Source of the DNA: CAYVBE01 sp964448935
GTDB taxonomy: Bacteria; Planctomycetota; Brocadiia; SM23-32
NCBI GenBank assembly: GCA_964448935.1
Contig: CAYVBE010000011.1
Location: 1 to 46,990 of the forward strand
Reading direction: 5' to 3'
DNA length: 46,990 nt
A program made the translations under genes and the position numbers. The notes beneath the pieces are model-generated. The model searched no databases. It was not told where the DNA came from and was given only the letters and a program-made list of their open reading frames with translations. Shown in pieces: positions 1 through 8,129 of the stretch. The first letter of the stretch is position 1; each line of letters starts with the position of its first letter.

Positions 1-2242
1 CACCGGTGGCCAGGGCGCCCACGGTCTCGAGGGCGGTGGACATCTCCTCGGGAGTCTCGCGCCGGATGCCGTCCACCTCGAACACGCCGAAATAGCGCGA
101 TATGTCGTAAAAGACGTTGTGCGCGTAGCCGAGTGTCTCGTACGGTATGTGCTCGCCTCGCGGTCCGGCGTGCGGTTCGTTCGGCGCGCGCTGGCCGGAG
201 GTTGGGCGGCTGTGAATGAAGACGTAGTCGGAGATGTCCGACCAGATGGTGCCCAGGTACAGGTTTCGCCCGCCGTGCGGCGCCTGCCGCCGGGTGCCGG
301 CGCCGAACCGGTGAACGGTGCAGTTGAAGACGCGGTTCTGGTAGCTGTGGATCTCCTGGAAGGCCGCCGTGTTCATCAACGGGCTGCGCAGGTCGTTTTC
401 CTTGCCCCAGGCGATGTTGTTGAACTGGTAATTCTTAAAGGAGCCGTCCATGTAGTAGGCGTGCCCGAAACGCGTGCCCACGTGGCCGATGTCCTCCTCG
501 TCGGCGTCCTTCTGGCGCAGCCAGCGCCAGTGCCGGTAGCCGCCGGGGTTGCCGCTGATGTTGTTGTAGACGTAGAAAGGGCCTCCTTGCCAGGTCTCGA
601 TGCCGCCCCAGTCGTTGGTGTGCAGCAGCGTGTTGGTGGCCTTGTTGTGATGGATCAGGATGCGGCTGAGCGGCCGATCGTCCGTGCCCTCGCCGCTGGG
701 CTTGCCGCCGAAGATGAACAGGCCGGAGCCGAAGATGTGGTCCAGGACGTTGCCGGCGACCTCCGCGGTCTCCGGAAAGCTGAGGGTTACCGTGTGCCCG
801 TGCGAGCCGCGATGGGGTCGGCGTCCGGCCATGCGGATGCGGTTGCGCAGGATCTTCAGCCCGTTGATGGGAGTGGGATCGTCCGGTTTGGTGCTGCCGT
901 GCTGGGCGTAGCTGTTCTCCACTTCGAAGGCGCTGTGATCCGTGAAGAAAACGTCGTTGTCGGCGATCAAGATGTCCTCGCCCACGTTGCCCGCCGCGTC
1001 AACATCCACCAGGACGGCGTTGTTGACGTGGTCGAACCCGCAGTTGCGCACGGCGGCGTTGACGACGTTGCCCTGCAGGCGGACGGCGCTGACGTCGTGG
1101 TCGTCCTCATATATCTTGAAGCCCGGCCGCCCCAGCTCGTCCACGTTAGTGAAGCGGAACGTGAGGCCGCTGACCTCCAGGTTTTCCACGTCGCGCAGGT
1201 CTATGATGTTCTTATGCCTGGCGGCCTCCAGGTGGGCGCGGTTGGGGTCGCCGCCGTCGGGCAGGCGGACGTAGAGCCGGCCTTTCTGCGCGCCCTCGTC
1301 CTCGAAGTACCACTCGCCGTCCTCGTCCAGGTAGTGGGGCTTGTTCTCCAGGTAGTAGCGCATGCCTTTCTCGATGCGCATGCCGGTCGTGGGCGTCCAG
1401 AATCCCTCGAAGCTGAGGGCGTGCTTGTCGGGGTCGAACCCGGTGACCGGTATGGCGACCGGCGTGGACATGACGATGCCCCACTCGGTGTAGACCACCG
1501 CGTCCTCGTAGTAACCGGGGGATTGGGTCAGGTGTTCGGTGTCTATGCCGGTTCCGCCGCGGCGCTGGCGCTTTCCTTCTTCCCACTGCCACCACTGGCT
1601 CTTGATGTCGTCCCAGTTGGTGATTTCCCAGTTGGGCGTGCGGGCCAGCTTCAGATCCACGATCTCGTCGCCGTCCAGTTGCCACAGCTTGCGTGGAATC
1701 CAGTCGCCGGGTAGTTCCGTGTACCAGACCTCTCCGGGCTCCGGCATGCCGTCCGGGACGTCGGACGCCTCCGCGCGCCGCCACCGGCCCGTTTGTGCTG
1801 AGCCAACCAGCACGGCCTCTCCATCTCCCCAGTCGGGATCGCTGGTCAGGCGCACGGGATCGTCCGGTTTCCCGGCCACACTCCCCGTCAGGGCGCCGCG
1901 ATAGACCACGCCGCGTTTGAAGACGTAAGTGTGCGCGCCCGTGCAGGCGGCCGCTCTGCCCGCGGCGTTCTCATCCCACGGGTGGTGCTTCCAGGCGCTG
2001 TCCTTCGAGGTCCCGGGGGCGGCGTCATCGCCGCCTTTGAAGTCTATGTAACGCACAGAGTCCCCCGCCTCGAACTCAAAAGGGCGGGGCGCCCATTTCA
2101 GGTCGCCTCGGGGCAGGACCTTTGCCTGGGGTTCTTGCCACGTCCACGGGGTCTCCCGCGATCCGGCTTCGGCACATCCCAGGACCAGGACAAACATCAG
2201 AACAACAGTCACAGCACAGAGTGACGAATTATGTTCGTGCAT
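1..2242 (-). CDS. Right-handed parallel beta-helix lipoprotein (3' end outside window)
   Basis: The reading frame is open from an ATG at 2242 to the left edge (about 747 codons), so the C-terminus is missing. GGAGGA lies about 8 nt before the ATG. The N-terminus MHEHNSSLCAVTVVLMFVLV is followed by LGC, a lipobox, so the mature protein is probably a lipoprotein anchored at Cys23. The body has a region rich in Trp and acidic residues followed by repeated short Asn/Gly-rich strands (for example NNAVLVDVD, ILIADNDVF, ILRNRIRMAG, VAGNVLDHIF, FYVYNNISGN), the pattern of a pectate-lyase/chondroitinase-B type parallel beta-helix. Such proteins are often polysaccharide lyases or glycan binders; no catalytic residue could be assigned. 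It is the last visible gene of the RuBisCO-like operon, 43 nt after the E1 beta gene. Confidence 0.75.
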   Translation of the reverse strand, partial: MHEHNSSLCAVTVVLMFVLVLGCAEAGSRETPWTWQEPQAKVLPRGDLKWAPRPFEFEAGDSVRYIDFKGGDDAAPGTSKDSAWKHHPWDENAAGRAAACTGAHTYVFKRGVVYRGALTGSVAGKPDDPVRLTSDPDWGDGEAVLVGSAQTGRWRRAEASDVPDGMPEPGEVWYTELPGDWIPRKLWQLDGDEIVDLKLARTPNWEITNWDDIKSQWWQWEEGKRQRRGGTGIDTEHLTQSPGYYEDAVVYTEWGIVMSTPVAIPVTGFDPDKHALSFEGFWTPTTGMRIEKGMRYYLENKPHYLDEDGEWYFEDEGAQKGRLYVRLPDGGDPNRAHLEAARHKNIIDLRDVENLEVSGLTFRFTNVDELGRPGFKIYEDDHDVSAVRLQGNVVNAAVRNCGFDHVNNAVLVDVDAAGNVGEDILIADNDVFFTDHSAFEVENSYAQHGSTKPDDPTPINGLKILRNRIRMAGRRPHRGSHGHTVTLSFPETAEVAGNVLDHIFGSGLFIFGGKPSGEGTDDRPLSRILIHHNKATNTLLHTNDWGGIETWQGGPFYVYNNISGNPGGYRHWRWLRQKDADEEDIGHVGTRFGHAYYMDGSFKNYQFNNIAWGKENDLRSPLMNTAAFQEIHSYQNRVFNCTVHRFGAGTRRQAPHGGRNLYLGTIWSDISDYVFIHSRPTSGQRAPNEPHAGPRGEHIPYETLGYAHNVFYDISRYFGVFEVDGIRRETPEEMSTALETVGALATG

Positions 2243-2285
2243 CAGACTTTTCCTCCAGAAGCGTCGCGGACCATCGCAACCGACA

Positions 2286-3308
2286 TCATCCCGGCGCGTA
2301 GGTAACTTTCCGGACGGACTCCACTATGTCGTCCACGGCGGGCCTGTAGAAGTCCTCCATGGGCGGGGCGAAGGGCGGGGGTATGTTGGGGCTTGCCACG
2401 CGCTGCACCGGCGCCAGAAGGTAATCGCTGACCCTTTCGGACAGCTCGGCCGCTATCTCCGAACCGATGCCGCCGCGCCGCGGGCCTTCCTCCACGACCA
2501 CCGCGCAGCCGGTGTCCATCACCGACTCCTCGACCAGCTCCCAGTCGAAGGGCACAAGGCTGCGGGGGTCAATGACCTCGGCGCTGATGCCGTCCTCGGC
2601 CAGCGCGTCGGCCGCCTGCATCGTTAGGTGCATCATCAGCAGGTTGGCAATGATGGTCACGTCCGTGCCCTCGCGACGGATGACGCCCCGGCCGATGGGC
2701 ACCACGTAATCCTCCTCGGGGACCTCGCTGGAGGCGTCCACCGTGCCCTTCTCCTTGCGCGCGCCCTTGGAGCCGTAGAGGAGCTTGTGTTCGAACATCA
2801 GCACGGGGTTGTCGTCGCGGATGGCGGCCTTCAGCAGGCCCTTGGCGTCGTAGGCGGTGGCGGGGCAGACGATCTTTATGCCGGGCACGCCCAGGAACAA
2901 CGCCTCCGGGTTCTGGGCGTGCTGGGCGCCGCGGCCGGTGGCGCCGACCGGTGCGCGCATGGTGATGGGCACGCTGACCTTGCAGCCGGACATGGAGCGC
3001 ATCTTGGCGATCTGGTTGACCACCTGGTCCATGGCGCAGAAGATGAAATCGCCGTACTGCACGTCCGCCACGGGTCGCAGCCCGGTCAAAGCGGCGCCCA
3101 GCGCGGCGCCGAATATACCCGCCTCGCTGATGGGCGTGTCCACCAGTCGGTCGCGGAAGTCCTCCTCCAGCCCCAGCGTTACGGTGAACGCGCCGCCCCA
3201 TCCGCCGGGAATGCCGATGTCCTCGCCGATGCAGAACACCCGCTCGTCCCGGGTCATCTCCTCCCGCAGCCCCTCGCGCAGGGCCTCGGCTATGGTCATG
3301 CGTTTCAT
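2286..3308 (-). CDS. 2-oxo-acid (pyruvate/acetoin-type) dehydrogenase E1 component, beta subunit
   Basis: This 340-residue protein has the usual length of E1 beta (AcoB/PdhB type). The N-terminal transketolase pyrimidine-binding domain is clear: FCIGEDIG, then DTPISEAGIFGAALGAALTG and VQYGDFIFCAMDQVVNQIAK. The C-terminal transketolase domain includes VIDPRSLVPFDWE and VVVEEGPRRGGIGSEIA. With the alpha subunit it forms the heterotetrameric, thiamine-diphosphate-dependent E1 that decarboxylates a 2-oxo acid and reductively acylates the lipoyl group of E2. It lies 19 nt after the E1 alpha gene and ends 43 nt before the beta-helix gene. The substrate (pyruvate, acetoin or a branched 2-oxo acid) cannot be decided from sequence alone. 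The operon holds no E3 (dihydrolipoamide dehydrogenase). Confidence 0.93.
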   Translation of the reverse strand: MKRMTIAEALREGLREEMTRDERVFCIGEDIGIPGGWGGAFTVTLGLEEDFRDRLVDTPISEAGIFGAALGAALTGLRPVADVQYGDFIFCAMDQVVNQIAKMRSMSGCKVSVPITMRAPVGATGRGAQHAQNPEALFLGVPGIKIVCPATAYDAKGLLKAAIRDDNPVLMFEHKLLYGSKGARKEKGTVDASSEVPEEDYVVPIGRGVIRREGTDVTIIANLLMMHLTMQAADALAEDGISAEVIDPRSLVPFDWELVEESVMDTGCAVVVEEGPRRGGIGSEIAAELSERVSDYLLAPVQRVASPNIPPPFAPPMEDFYRPAVDDIVESVRKVTYAPG

Positions 3309-3327
3309 GTGTTTCCGTTCTCGAGCG

Positions 3328-4287
3328 TCACACGAACAGTCCCTTTAGCGCGTCCTCCGGCGCGGGGTCGGGCGCCTCCATGGCGGTTTCCGCCGCCCGC
3401 TCCACCTGTGCCACCACCTCTTCCTCGATGTCGTCCAGGTCTTCCTGGGTCAGCACGCCCTCGGCCAGCAGCTTCTTCTCGAAGCGGCCGATGGGCTCCT
3501 TCGCCGTGGCCTTCTCCCTCTCCTCATCGGGCTGGTAGTTGCACGGGTCGCGGCGGGAGTGGCCGGTGATGCGATATGTCAGCGCCTCCACGAGGGTCGG
3601 CCCCTCGCCGGAGCGGGCGCGCTCAACCGCTTCGCGGGCGGTTTCGTAGACCTCCAGCGGGTCGTTGCCATCAATGGTCACGCCCGGCATACCGTAGCCG
3701 CAGGACCGGTCGGAGAGCTTCTCGACGTTCACCATCTCCTCGATGGGTGTGGAGGCGGAGTAGCGGTTGTTCTCGATCACGTAGACCACGGGCAGCGACC
3801 AGACGGAGCCCATGTTTACGGCCTCGTGGAACGCGCCTTCATTGATGGCGCCGTCGCCCATGAAGCAGACCGCCACGTTGGGTTTGCCCTGCATCTTGAA
3901 GCCCAGGGCGATGCCCGTGGCGATGGGCACGCCGCCGCCCACGATGGCGATGGCGGGCACCATGCCCTTCTCCAGGTCGCCCACGTGCATCGAGCCGCCC
4001 TTGCCGCGGCAGCACCCGCTGGTCTTGCCGAAAAGCTCGTGCATGATGGACCGGGGGCTCAGCCCGCGGGCGATGGCGTGGCCGTGCGGCCGGTGCGTGC
4101 TGGTGATCAGGTCGTCGTCCTCCAGCGCCGCGCAGACGCCGACGGCGATGGCCTCCTCGCCGTTGTACTGGTGGATGGTGCCCGGCATGATGCCCTCCAG
4201 GAACAGGTATTTCACCCGCTCCTCAAAGCGTCGGATCAGCAGCATCTTCCGGTAGATCGAGACAAGGAACTCCGGGTCGTAATCCAT
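3328..4287 (-). CDS. 2-oxo-acid (pyruvate/acetoin-type) dehydrogenase E1 component, alpha subunit
   Basis: This 319-residue protein is the expected size for the short AcoA/PdhA class. The thiamine-diphosphate motif is complete, with GDG at residues 144-146 and the closing NN at 173-174, flanked by INEGAFHEAVNMGS. The substrate-channel stretch STHRPHGHAIARG and the glycine-rich GGCCRGKGGSMH-like region (around residues 90-102) match the E1 alpha family, as does YRITGHSRRDPCNYQ near the C-terminus (the phosphorylation-loop region in eukaryotic homologs). An AAGAGAGAT stretch upstream of the ATG is a weak Shine-Dalgarno sequence. The gene starts 15 nt after the E2 stop codon. The unusual gene order E2-E1alpha-E1beta is shared within one transcript with the RuBisCO-like gene. 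Confidence 0.94.
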   Translation of the reverse strand: MDYDPEFLVSIYRKMLLIRRFEERVKYLFLEGIMPGTIHQYNGEEAIAVGVCAALEDDDLITSTHRPHGHAIARGLSPRSIMHELFGKTSGCCRGKGGSMHVGDLEKGMVPAIAIVGGGVPIATGIALGFKMQGKPNVAVCFMGDGAINEGAFHEAVNMGSVWSLPVVYVIENNRYSASTPIEEMVNVEKLSDRSCGYGMPGVTIDGNDPLEVYETAREAVERARSGEGPTLVEALTYRITGHSRRDPCNYQPDEEREKATAKEPIGRFEKKLLAEGVLTQEDLDDIEEEVVAQVERAAETAMEAPDPAPEDALKGLFV

Positions 4288-4302
4288 GGGTATCTCTCTT
4301 GA

Positions 4303-5379
4303 CTACTTCAGGTTTCCTTCTTCCAGGCACTTCTTGAGGCGGGCCAGGTATTCGGCGCACTGCCGCCCGTTGACCAGCCGGTGGTCGGCCGCCAGCCGCA
4401 ACGTGGCCATCGGCCGGACCTCGACGCCGTTCTCCGCCGGAACCACGCGCCGCTCAACCGCCCCCACGGACAGTATGGCGCCCTGGCCGGGGAATATGAG
4501 TGCGTCGAACGCCTCGATGGGATACATCCCCAGGTTGCTCAGCGCCATGCCGCCGCCTGCCATCTCTTCGGTCTTCAGCCTGCCGCCTCGGGCCCGCTCG
4601 GCCACGTCGGCGATCTGCTCGGTCAGGGTGGCCAGGTCCTTCGTGTCCACATCCCGGATCACGGGCAGGAAAAGCTCCTCCTCCGCGCCCACGGCGACCG
4701 AGATGTGCGTGCCCTCAGGCCGTACGGGGCGTTCGTTCTCCATGTGTGCCGCCAGGGCCGGCGCCGGGGGCAGGGCGGTGGCCATGGCTTTCAGCAGGAC
4801 CGCATCGTAGCTCGGTTTGACGTCCCCGGCCTCGCCCTCGGCGCGCAGGCGCTCGACGGCCGTTATGTCCACAGATGCTTGCAGTCGCAGGTGAGGTATC
4901 TCTCTCGCGCTCTCGCTCACGGCGCGTGCGACGGCTCGCTGTCGGCGGGAGAGTCCGGGGGCCTTCTCATCGTGCTCACCGCCCGCTTCGGCGGTGCCTG
5001 TGACGTCCTCCCGGGTGATCATGCCGCCGCGGCCGGTGCCCTCTACGGCATCCAGGTCCACGCCCAGCTTGCGGGCCAGGTTCTTGACCACGGGAGCCGC
5101 GCGGGGGCGCTTTCTGGCCTTCGGCTCGGGTATGCTCTCGCCGGCCTCGCCGACGTAGGCGATAACGGTGCCCTCGCCCACCTCGGTGTCCTCCGCGACC
5201 ATCTGCTTCAGCAGCACGCCTTCGGCAGCGGACTCGAGTTCCGTGGACGCTTTGTCGGTCTCGACCTCGGCGATGGGCTGGCCGCGGCGGACGGGCTGCC
5301 CCTCGTCCACCAGCCAGAAGACCAGCCGCACCTCGTCCACGTTCGTGCCCAGGTCGGGGATCTTGATGGGTGTCGCCAT
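4303..5379 (-). CDS. 2-oxo-acid dehydrogenase E2 (dihydrolipoyl acyltransferase)
   Basis: This 358-residue protein has one N-terminal lipoyl domain (residues 1-80, lipoylated Lys43 in VETDKASTEL), one E3/E1-binding domain (about 93-130, LARKLGVDLDAVEGTGRGG) and a C-terminal chloramphenicol-acetyltransferase-like domain (about 145-358). It transfers the acyl group from the lipoyl arm to CoA. The active-site His is H333 in DHRLVNG; the Asp usual four positions later is Asn (N337), a substitution I believe also occurs in other E2 proteins. The interdomain linkers are short, giving a compact E2. It starts 18 nt after the isomerase gene, and the E1 subunits follow directly. E3 must come from elsewhere in the genome. 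Confidence 0.93.
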   Translation of the reverse strand: MATPIKIPDLGTNVDEVRLVFWLVDEGQPVRRGQPIAEVETDKASTELESAAEGVLLKQMVAEDTEVGEGTVIAYVGEAGESIPEPKARKRPRAAPVVKNLARKLGVDLDAVEGTGRGGMITREDVTGTAEAGGEHDEKAPGLSRRQRAVARAVSESAREIPHLRLQASVDITAVERLRAEGEAGDVKPSYDAVLLKAMATALPPAPALAAHMENERPVRPEGTHISVAVGAEEELFLPVIRDVDTKDLATLTEQIADVAERARGGRLKTEEMAGGGMALSNLGMYPIEAFDALIFPGQGAILSVGAVERRVVPAENGVEVRPMATLRLAADHRLVNGRQCAEYLARLKKCLEEGNLK

Positions 5380-5397
5380 GGGCAGATTGCCTCGGGT

Positions 5398-6375
5398 TCA
5401 GACGTTCAGGGCTTCGCGCACCAGGGCCACCGCCTCCGTGGCCTCGCCGCGCCGGACGACTTCGGCAATGGCGTCCATGCCCGCGCGGTCAACGGCCCGG
5501 AAGAGCGCCTCGACCCACTCGCCGCATTGTGTGGCGGCCGCGACGCCCTCCTCGCGGTAGGGGAACACGTCCAGCGTCAGCCAGCCGTCGTAGTCCAGGC
5601 GCCGGATCCAGTAGATGAACTCCAGCGCCTCCACCAGGTGCACGGAGCCGAACATCATGTCGTCGTCCCAGCTCCGGTAGTTGTCGTTCAGGTGGACGTA
5701 ATCCAGCTTGTCATACTCGGCCAGCAGGGCGGCCGCTTCGGCCATGTTCTCGCCGGCGGCCAGGGCGTGGCCGACGTCCAGCAGCACGCCGACGCTGTCC
5801 ATGTCCCGGATGAGCAGCAGCACTTTGGCGGCGCTGTTGACGAAGCAGTGCCTGCGCGGCTCCTTGAGCTTGTATTCCACCAGCAGCTGCACGTCGGGGT
5901 TGTGGTCGGCGCAGGTCTCCAGGCCCTTGCGCAGCCAGTCCCACGCGGCGGTGTAGTCGGCCTGGAAAGAGTAATCGTAACCGTCCTGCCCCGGCCAGAC
6001 GTCAATGTAAGGGCAGTCCAGCTCCGCGGCCCAGTCCATGACCTTTTTGATCTCATCCACGGCCGCCTGCCGGGTGTCGGCGTCCGGCGCGGCCAGGCTG
6101 CCCATGCCCCATTTGGCCTGGGTCCAGAGGTCGGGCACGAGCATGGATATCTTCAGCCCGCGGTCGTCGAACATGGCGGCCACGTCGCGGATGTTGTCAT
6201 CGTTGACGTGCCAGTTGCCGACCAGCTCCAGCCCGTCCAGGCCGTCAACCTCGGTGGCCAGGTCCAGCATCTGCTCCATGGTCTCGCCGCCGCGCCCGTA
6301 GCCGCTCAGGCAGTAGCGGTCCGCGCAGCTTCCGAAGGTGGGCAGGCAGGCGCCAAACGGGTGATTCGCCAGCAT
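5398..6375 (-). CDS. Sugar-phosphate isomerase/epimerase-like TIM-barrel protein (xylose-isomerase-like)
   Basis: This 325-residue protein has the xylose-isomerase-like TIM-barrel pattern. Four probable divalent-metal ligands sit at barrel-strand ends: E167 (LLVEYKL), D200 (LLDVGHA), H228 (YVHLND) and D269 (TLDVFPYREE). The last, in a DxFPYRE context, resembles L-rhamnose-isomerase/ketose-3-epimerase relatives more than endonuclease IV. There is no signal peptide, so it acts in the cytoplasm. A strong GGAGGA lies before the ATG. It lies between the RuBisCO-like gene (50 nt upstream) and E2 (18 nt downstream), so it probably interconverts the sugar that feeds the RuBisCO-like step. The exact substrate is unknown; a 3-epimerase, an isomerase or a dehydratase remain possible. 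Confidence 0.85.
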   Translation of the reverse strand: MLANHPFGACLPTFGSCADRYCLSGYGRGGETMEQMLDLATEVDGLDGLELVGNWHVNDDNIRDVAAMFDDRGLKISMLVPDLWTQAKWGMGSLAAPDADTRQAAVDEIKKVMDWAAELDCPYIDVWPGQDGYDYSFQADYTAAWDWLRKGLETCADHNPDVQLLVEYKLKEPRRHCFVNSAAKVLLLIRDMDSVGVLLDVGHALAAGENMAEAAALLAEYDKLDYVHLNDNYRSWDDDMMFGSVHLVEALEFIYWIRRLDYDGWLTLDVFPYREEGVAAATQCGEWVEALFRAVDRAGMDAIAEVVRRGEATEAVALVREALNV

Positions 6376-6425
6376 GGTGTATCCTCCGTTCAGGGTCTAT
6401 GTCCGGTAGCCGTCGCCCCTGTTTC

Positions 6426-7775
6426 TCAGTCGTCGAAAGACATTCGTTTGGGATGGAACTTCGGCGCCACGCGCAGCCACGGGGTCTCGGGCCGCTCGAT
6501 GTAGCCCCATTTCTCCAGGGCGCGCCGCAGCGGCTTGTGGTCGGGCTGCTTCGCGTAGCTCTCCAGGTCCTGGTCGCTCATGCCGGCGGCTATGGCCTGC
6601 TGCCATGCCTGGGCGCCCGCGGTGTAGCCGTCCGGATGTCCCAGCATGCCGCCGCCCGCGGGAATGATGATGTCCCGTCCGTACTCGCCCATCAGGAGGG
6701 GCGCCAGTCCGGGGTACACGCCCGCGCACGGCATGGGCCACATGGGCTTGATATGCCCCAGCGGGGCCAGCTTGACGTGCGCGGTCCGCAGGCCTTCCTC
6801 CAGGCTGACCATGGGGATGCTGGACCAGTAGGTGGGCGTCAGCATCAGGTCGCCGCCACAGAGGCGGGCCAGCTTTGCGAAAACGGGCCACGAGATGCGC
6901 GGCTGCGCGGCGATCATGTGAGAGCCGTGCACCAGGATGGGCACGTCAATCTCCGGGTCCTCGGCGATCTGCCGAAGCACCGGCAGGCCGGCGGAGTAGC
7001 AGATGAGCAGGCCGGTGGCGCCCAGTTCGACGGCGCGGTGGGCCTTCTCGAAGATGAGCGGAGGCTCGTCCGTGATGCTCAGGAAGTAGATGGGCATCTT
7101 GCCCGTCTCGGCCTCGGCCTTCGCCAGTGAGTCCAGGACGGCCTTCAGCCGGTCCTCGTAGGTGCTGTTATAGACGTCGCTGGTCATCTCGTCGTCCTTC
7201 ATCGCGTCCACGCCGCCGATCGCGGTCTGGTAGCACTGATTGGCCACCTGCTGCGGCGTCATGCCCATCTTGGGCTTGATGATGTGGAGCGAGAGCGGCC
7301 GCTCGGGAACACCGAGCTTCTCCCGGATGCCGGGCACGCCGAACTTGGGGCCCTTGAAGTTCTTCAGGAGGTTCTCCGGGATGAAGACATCCTGCAGGCG
7401 CAACCGGTCGCTGTAGGCGAAGCAGTTGCCGGAGATGCTCAGCAGCATCATGGCCACGTTGTCCGACCAGGCGTCAATGGGGAAGGCGAGCTGCACGACG
7501 GCTTCCCGCACGTGCGGGTCGTCGTTGGGCACTTCGTAGTAGCCTACCATCTTGCCGCTCAGCTTCCGGCGCACCTCCTCGGTGTCCTCCGCCACCTTCT
7601 CCCAGGTGCCCGTGGAGCCTTCCAGCACCATGGATTCGATGAGCGAGAAATAGTCAATGAAGTCCTGCTCGGGCATCGCGTCGCGCATGTAGTAGGTGGC
7701 GACGATGTGGTTGGCCCGGTCAATGCCATCGAACGTGTGATGGAAGATCACGGGATCGTGGTAGCGCTCAGACAT
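6426..7775 (-). CDS. RuBisCO-like protein (form IV-type large-subunit homolog)
   Basis: The 449-residue product is set by the ATG at 7775, which has GGGAGAGG about 5 nt upstream; an in-frame TTG nine codons earlier lacks such a site. The RuBisCO large-subunit barrel is recognisable. KPKMG carries the equivalents of spinach Lys175 and Lys177 (K167, K169), KDDE carries the carbamylated Lys201 and metal ligands Asp203/Glu204 (K193, D195, E196), and GGGMLGHP matches the phosphate-binding GGGTLGHP. His294 is probably H283, but Arg295, His327 and loop-6 Lys334 have no counterpart, so CO2 fixation is unlikely. Known RuBisCO-like proteins act as enolases, isomerases, or as a transcarboxylase/hydrolase in apionate breakdown. 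It is the first gene of the operon, ahead of the sugar isomerase and the 2-oxo-acid dehydrogenase. Confidence 0.92.
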   Translation of the reverse strand: MSERYHDPVIFHHTFDGIDRANHIVATYYMRDAMPEQDFIDYFSLIESMVLEGSTGTWEKVAEDTEEVRRKLSGKMVGYYEVPNDDPHVREAVVQLAFPIDAWSDNVAMMLLSISGNCFAYSDRLRLQDVFIPENLLKNFKGPKFGVPGIREKLGVPERPLSLHIIKPKMGMTPQQVANQCYQTAIGGVDAMKDDEMTSDVYNSTYEDRLKAVLDSLAKAEAETGKMPIYFLSITDEPPLIFEKAHRAVELGATGLLICYSAGLPVLRQIAEDPEIDVPILVHGSHMIAAQPRISWPVFAKLARLCGGDLMLTPTYWSSIPMVSLEEGLRTAHVKLAPLGHIKPMWPMPCAGVYPGLAPLLMGEYGRDIIIPAGGGMLGHPDGYTAGAQAWQQAIAAGMSDQDLESYAKQPDHKPLRRALEKWGYIERPETPWLRVAPKFHPKRMSFDD

Positions 7776-8129
7776 CTGTCCCTCTCCCTTCTGCTGGAGC
7801 AATTACGTCGGGTTGTGGTGGGATGGCGACCGTGTGGCCGCTTGAAAATGTGTTGCAGGCTACTTCCCTATAAGGTACATACTTTTCCAGCCCTGTCAAG
7901 TGGAGACTCCCGTTGGCGGGCGGCTTGCCCGAGGGCCGGGAAATCCTTACCATCATACCGAAGCGTCAGTCCGCAACAGAGCACAGGGCTCATCCGGAAT
8001 CGCTGAGCACATCGGACAGATCATACAGCAGGTCCGGACGCCCCCGTCGCACCGCGCGCCGGTCAGACGGAAACTTGAACAACGGGCGGACTCACTGTCG
8101 GCCCACACTGCCGGGAAAGAGAGAATCAA
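7776..8129. other. Divergent intergenic region (354 bp) between the RuBisCO-like operon and the glycosidase-like gene
   Basis: This is the longest non-coding stretch in the window. It must hold the promoters of both flanking transcription units. Apart from the candidate minus-strand promoter, I see no convincing plus-strand promoter, RNA gene or long palindrome. Short open frames here lack ribosome-binding sites. Confidence 0.6.
7872..7899 (-). promoter_or_regulatory. Candidate sigma70-type promoter of the RuBisCO-like operon
   Basis: On the minus strand a perfect TTGACA (-35, 7894-7899) is followed after 16 nt by TACCTT (-10, 7872-7877). The -10 matches the consensus at only three of six positions, so the call rests on the -35 and on its placement about 97 nt before the RuBisCO-like start codon. 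Confidence 0.35.

Noticed and set aside
119..1714. A 531-codon open frame on the plus strand
   Set aside because: It is antisense to the beta-helix lipoprotein; the residue make-up is low-complexity Val/Ala/Asp and no ribosome-binding site or domain is seen.
4381..6504. A 707-codon open frame on the plus strand
   Set aside because: It lies antisense across two real genes (E2 and isomerase); a side effect of high GC at third codon positions.
6426..7775. A true CO2-fixing RuBisCO
   Set aside because: Arg295, His327 and loop-6 Lys334 equivalents are not found, and there is no phosphoribulokinase or small subunit nearby.
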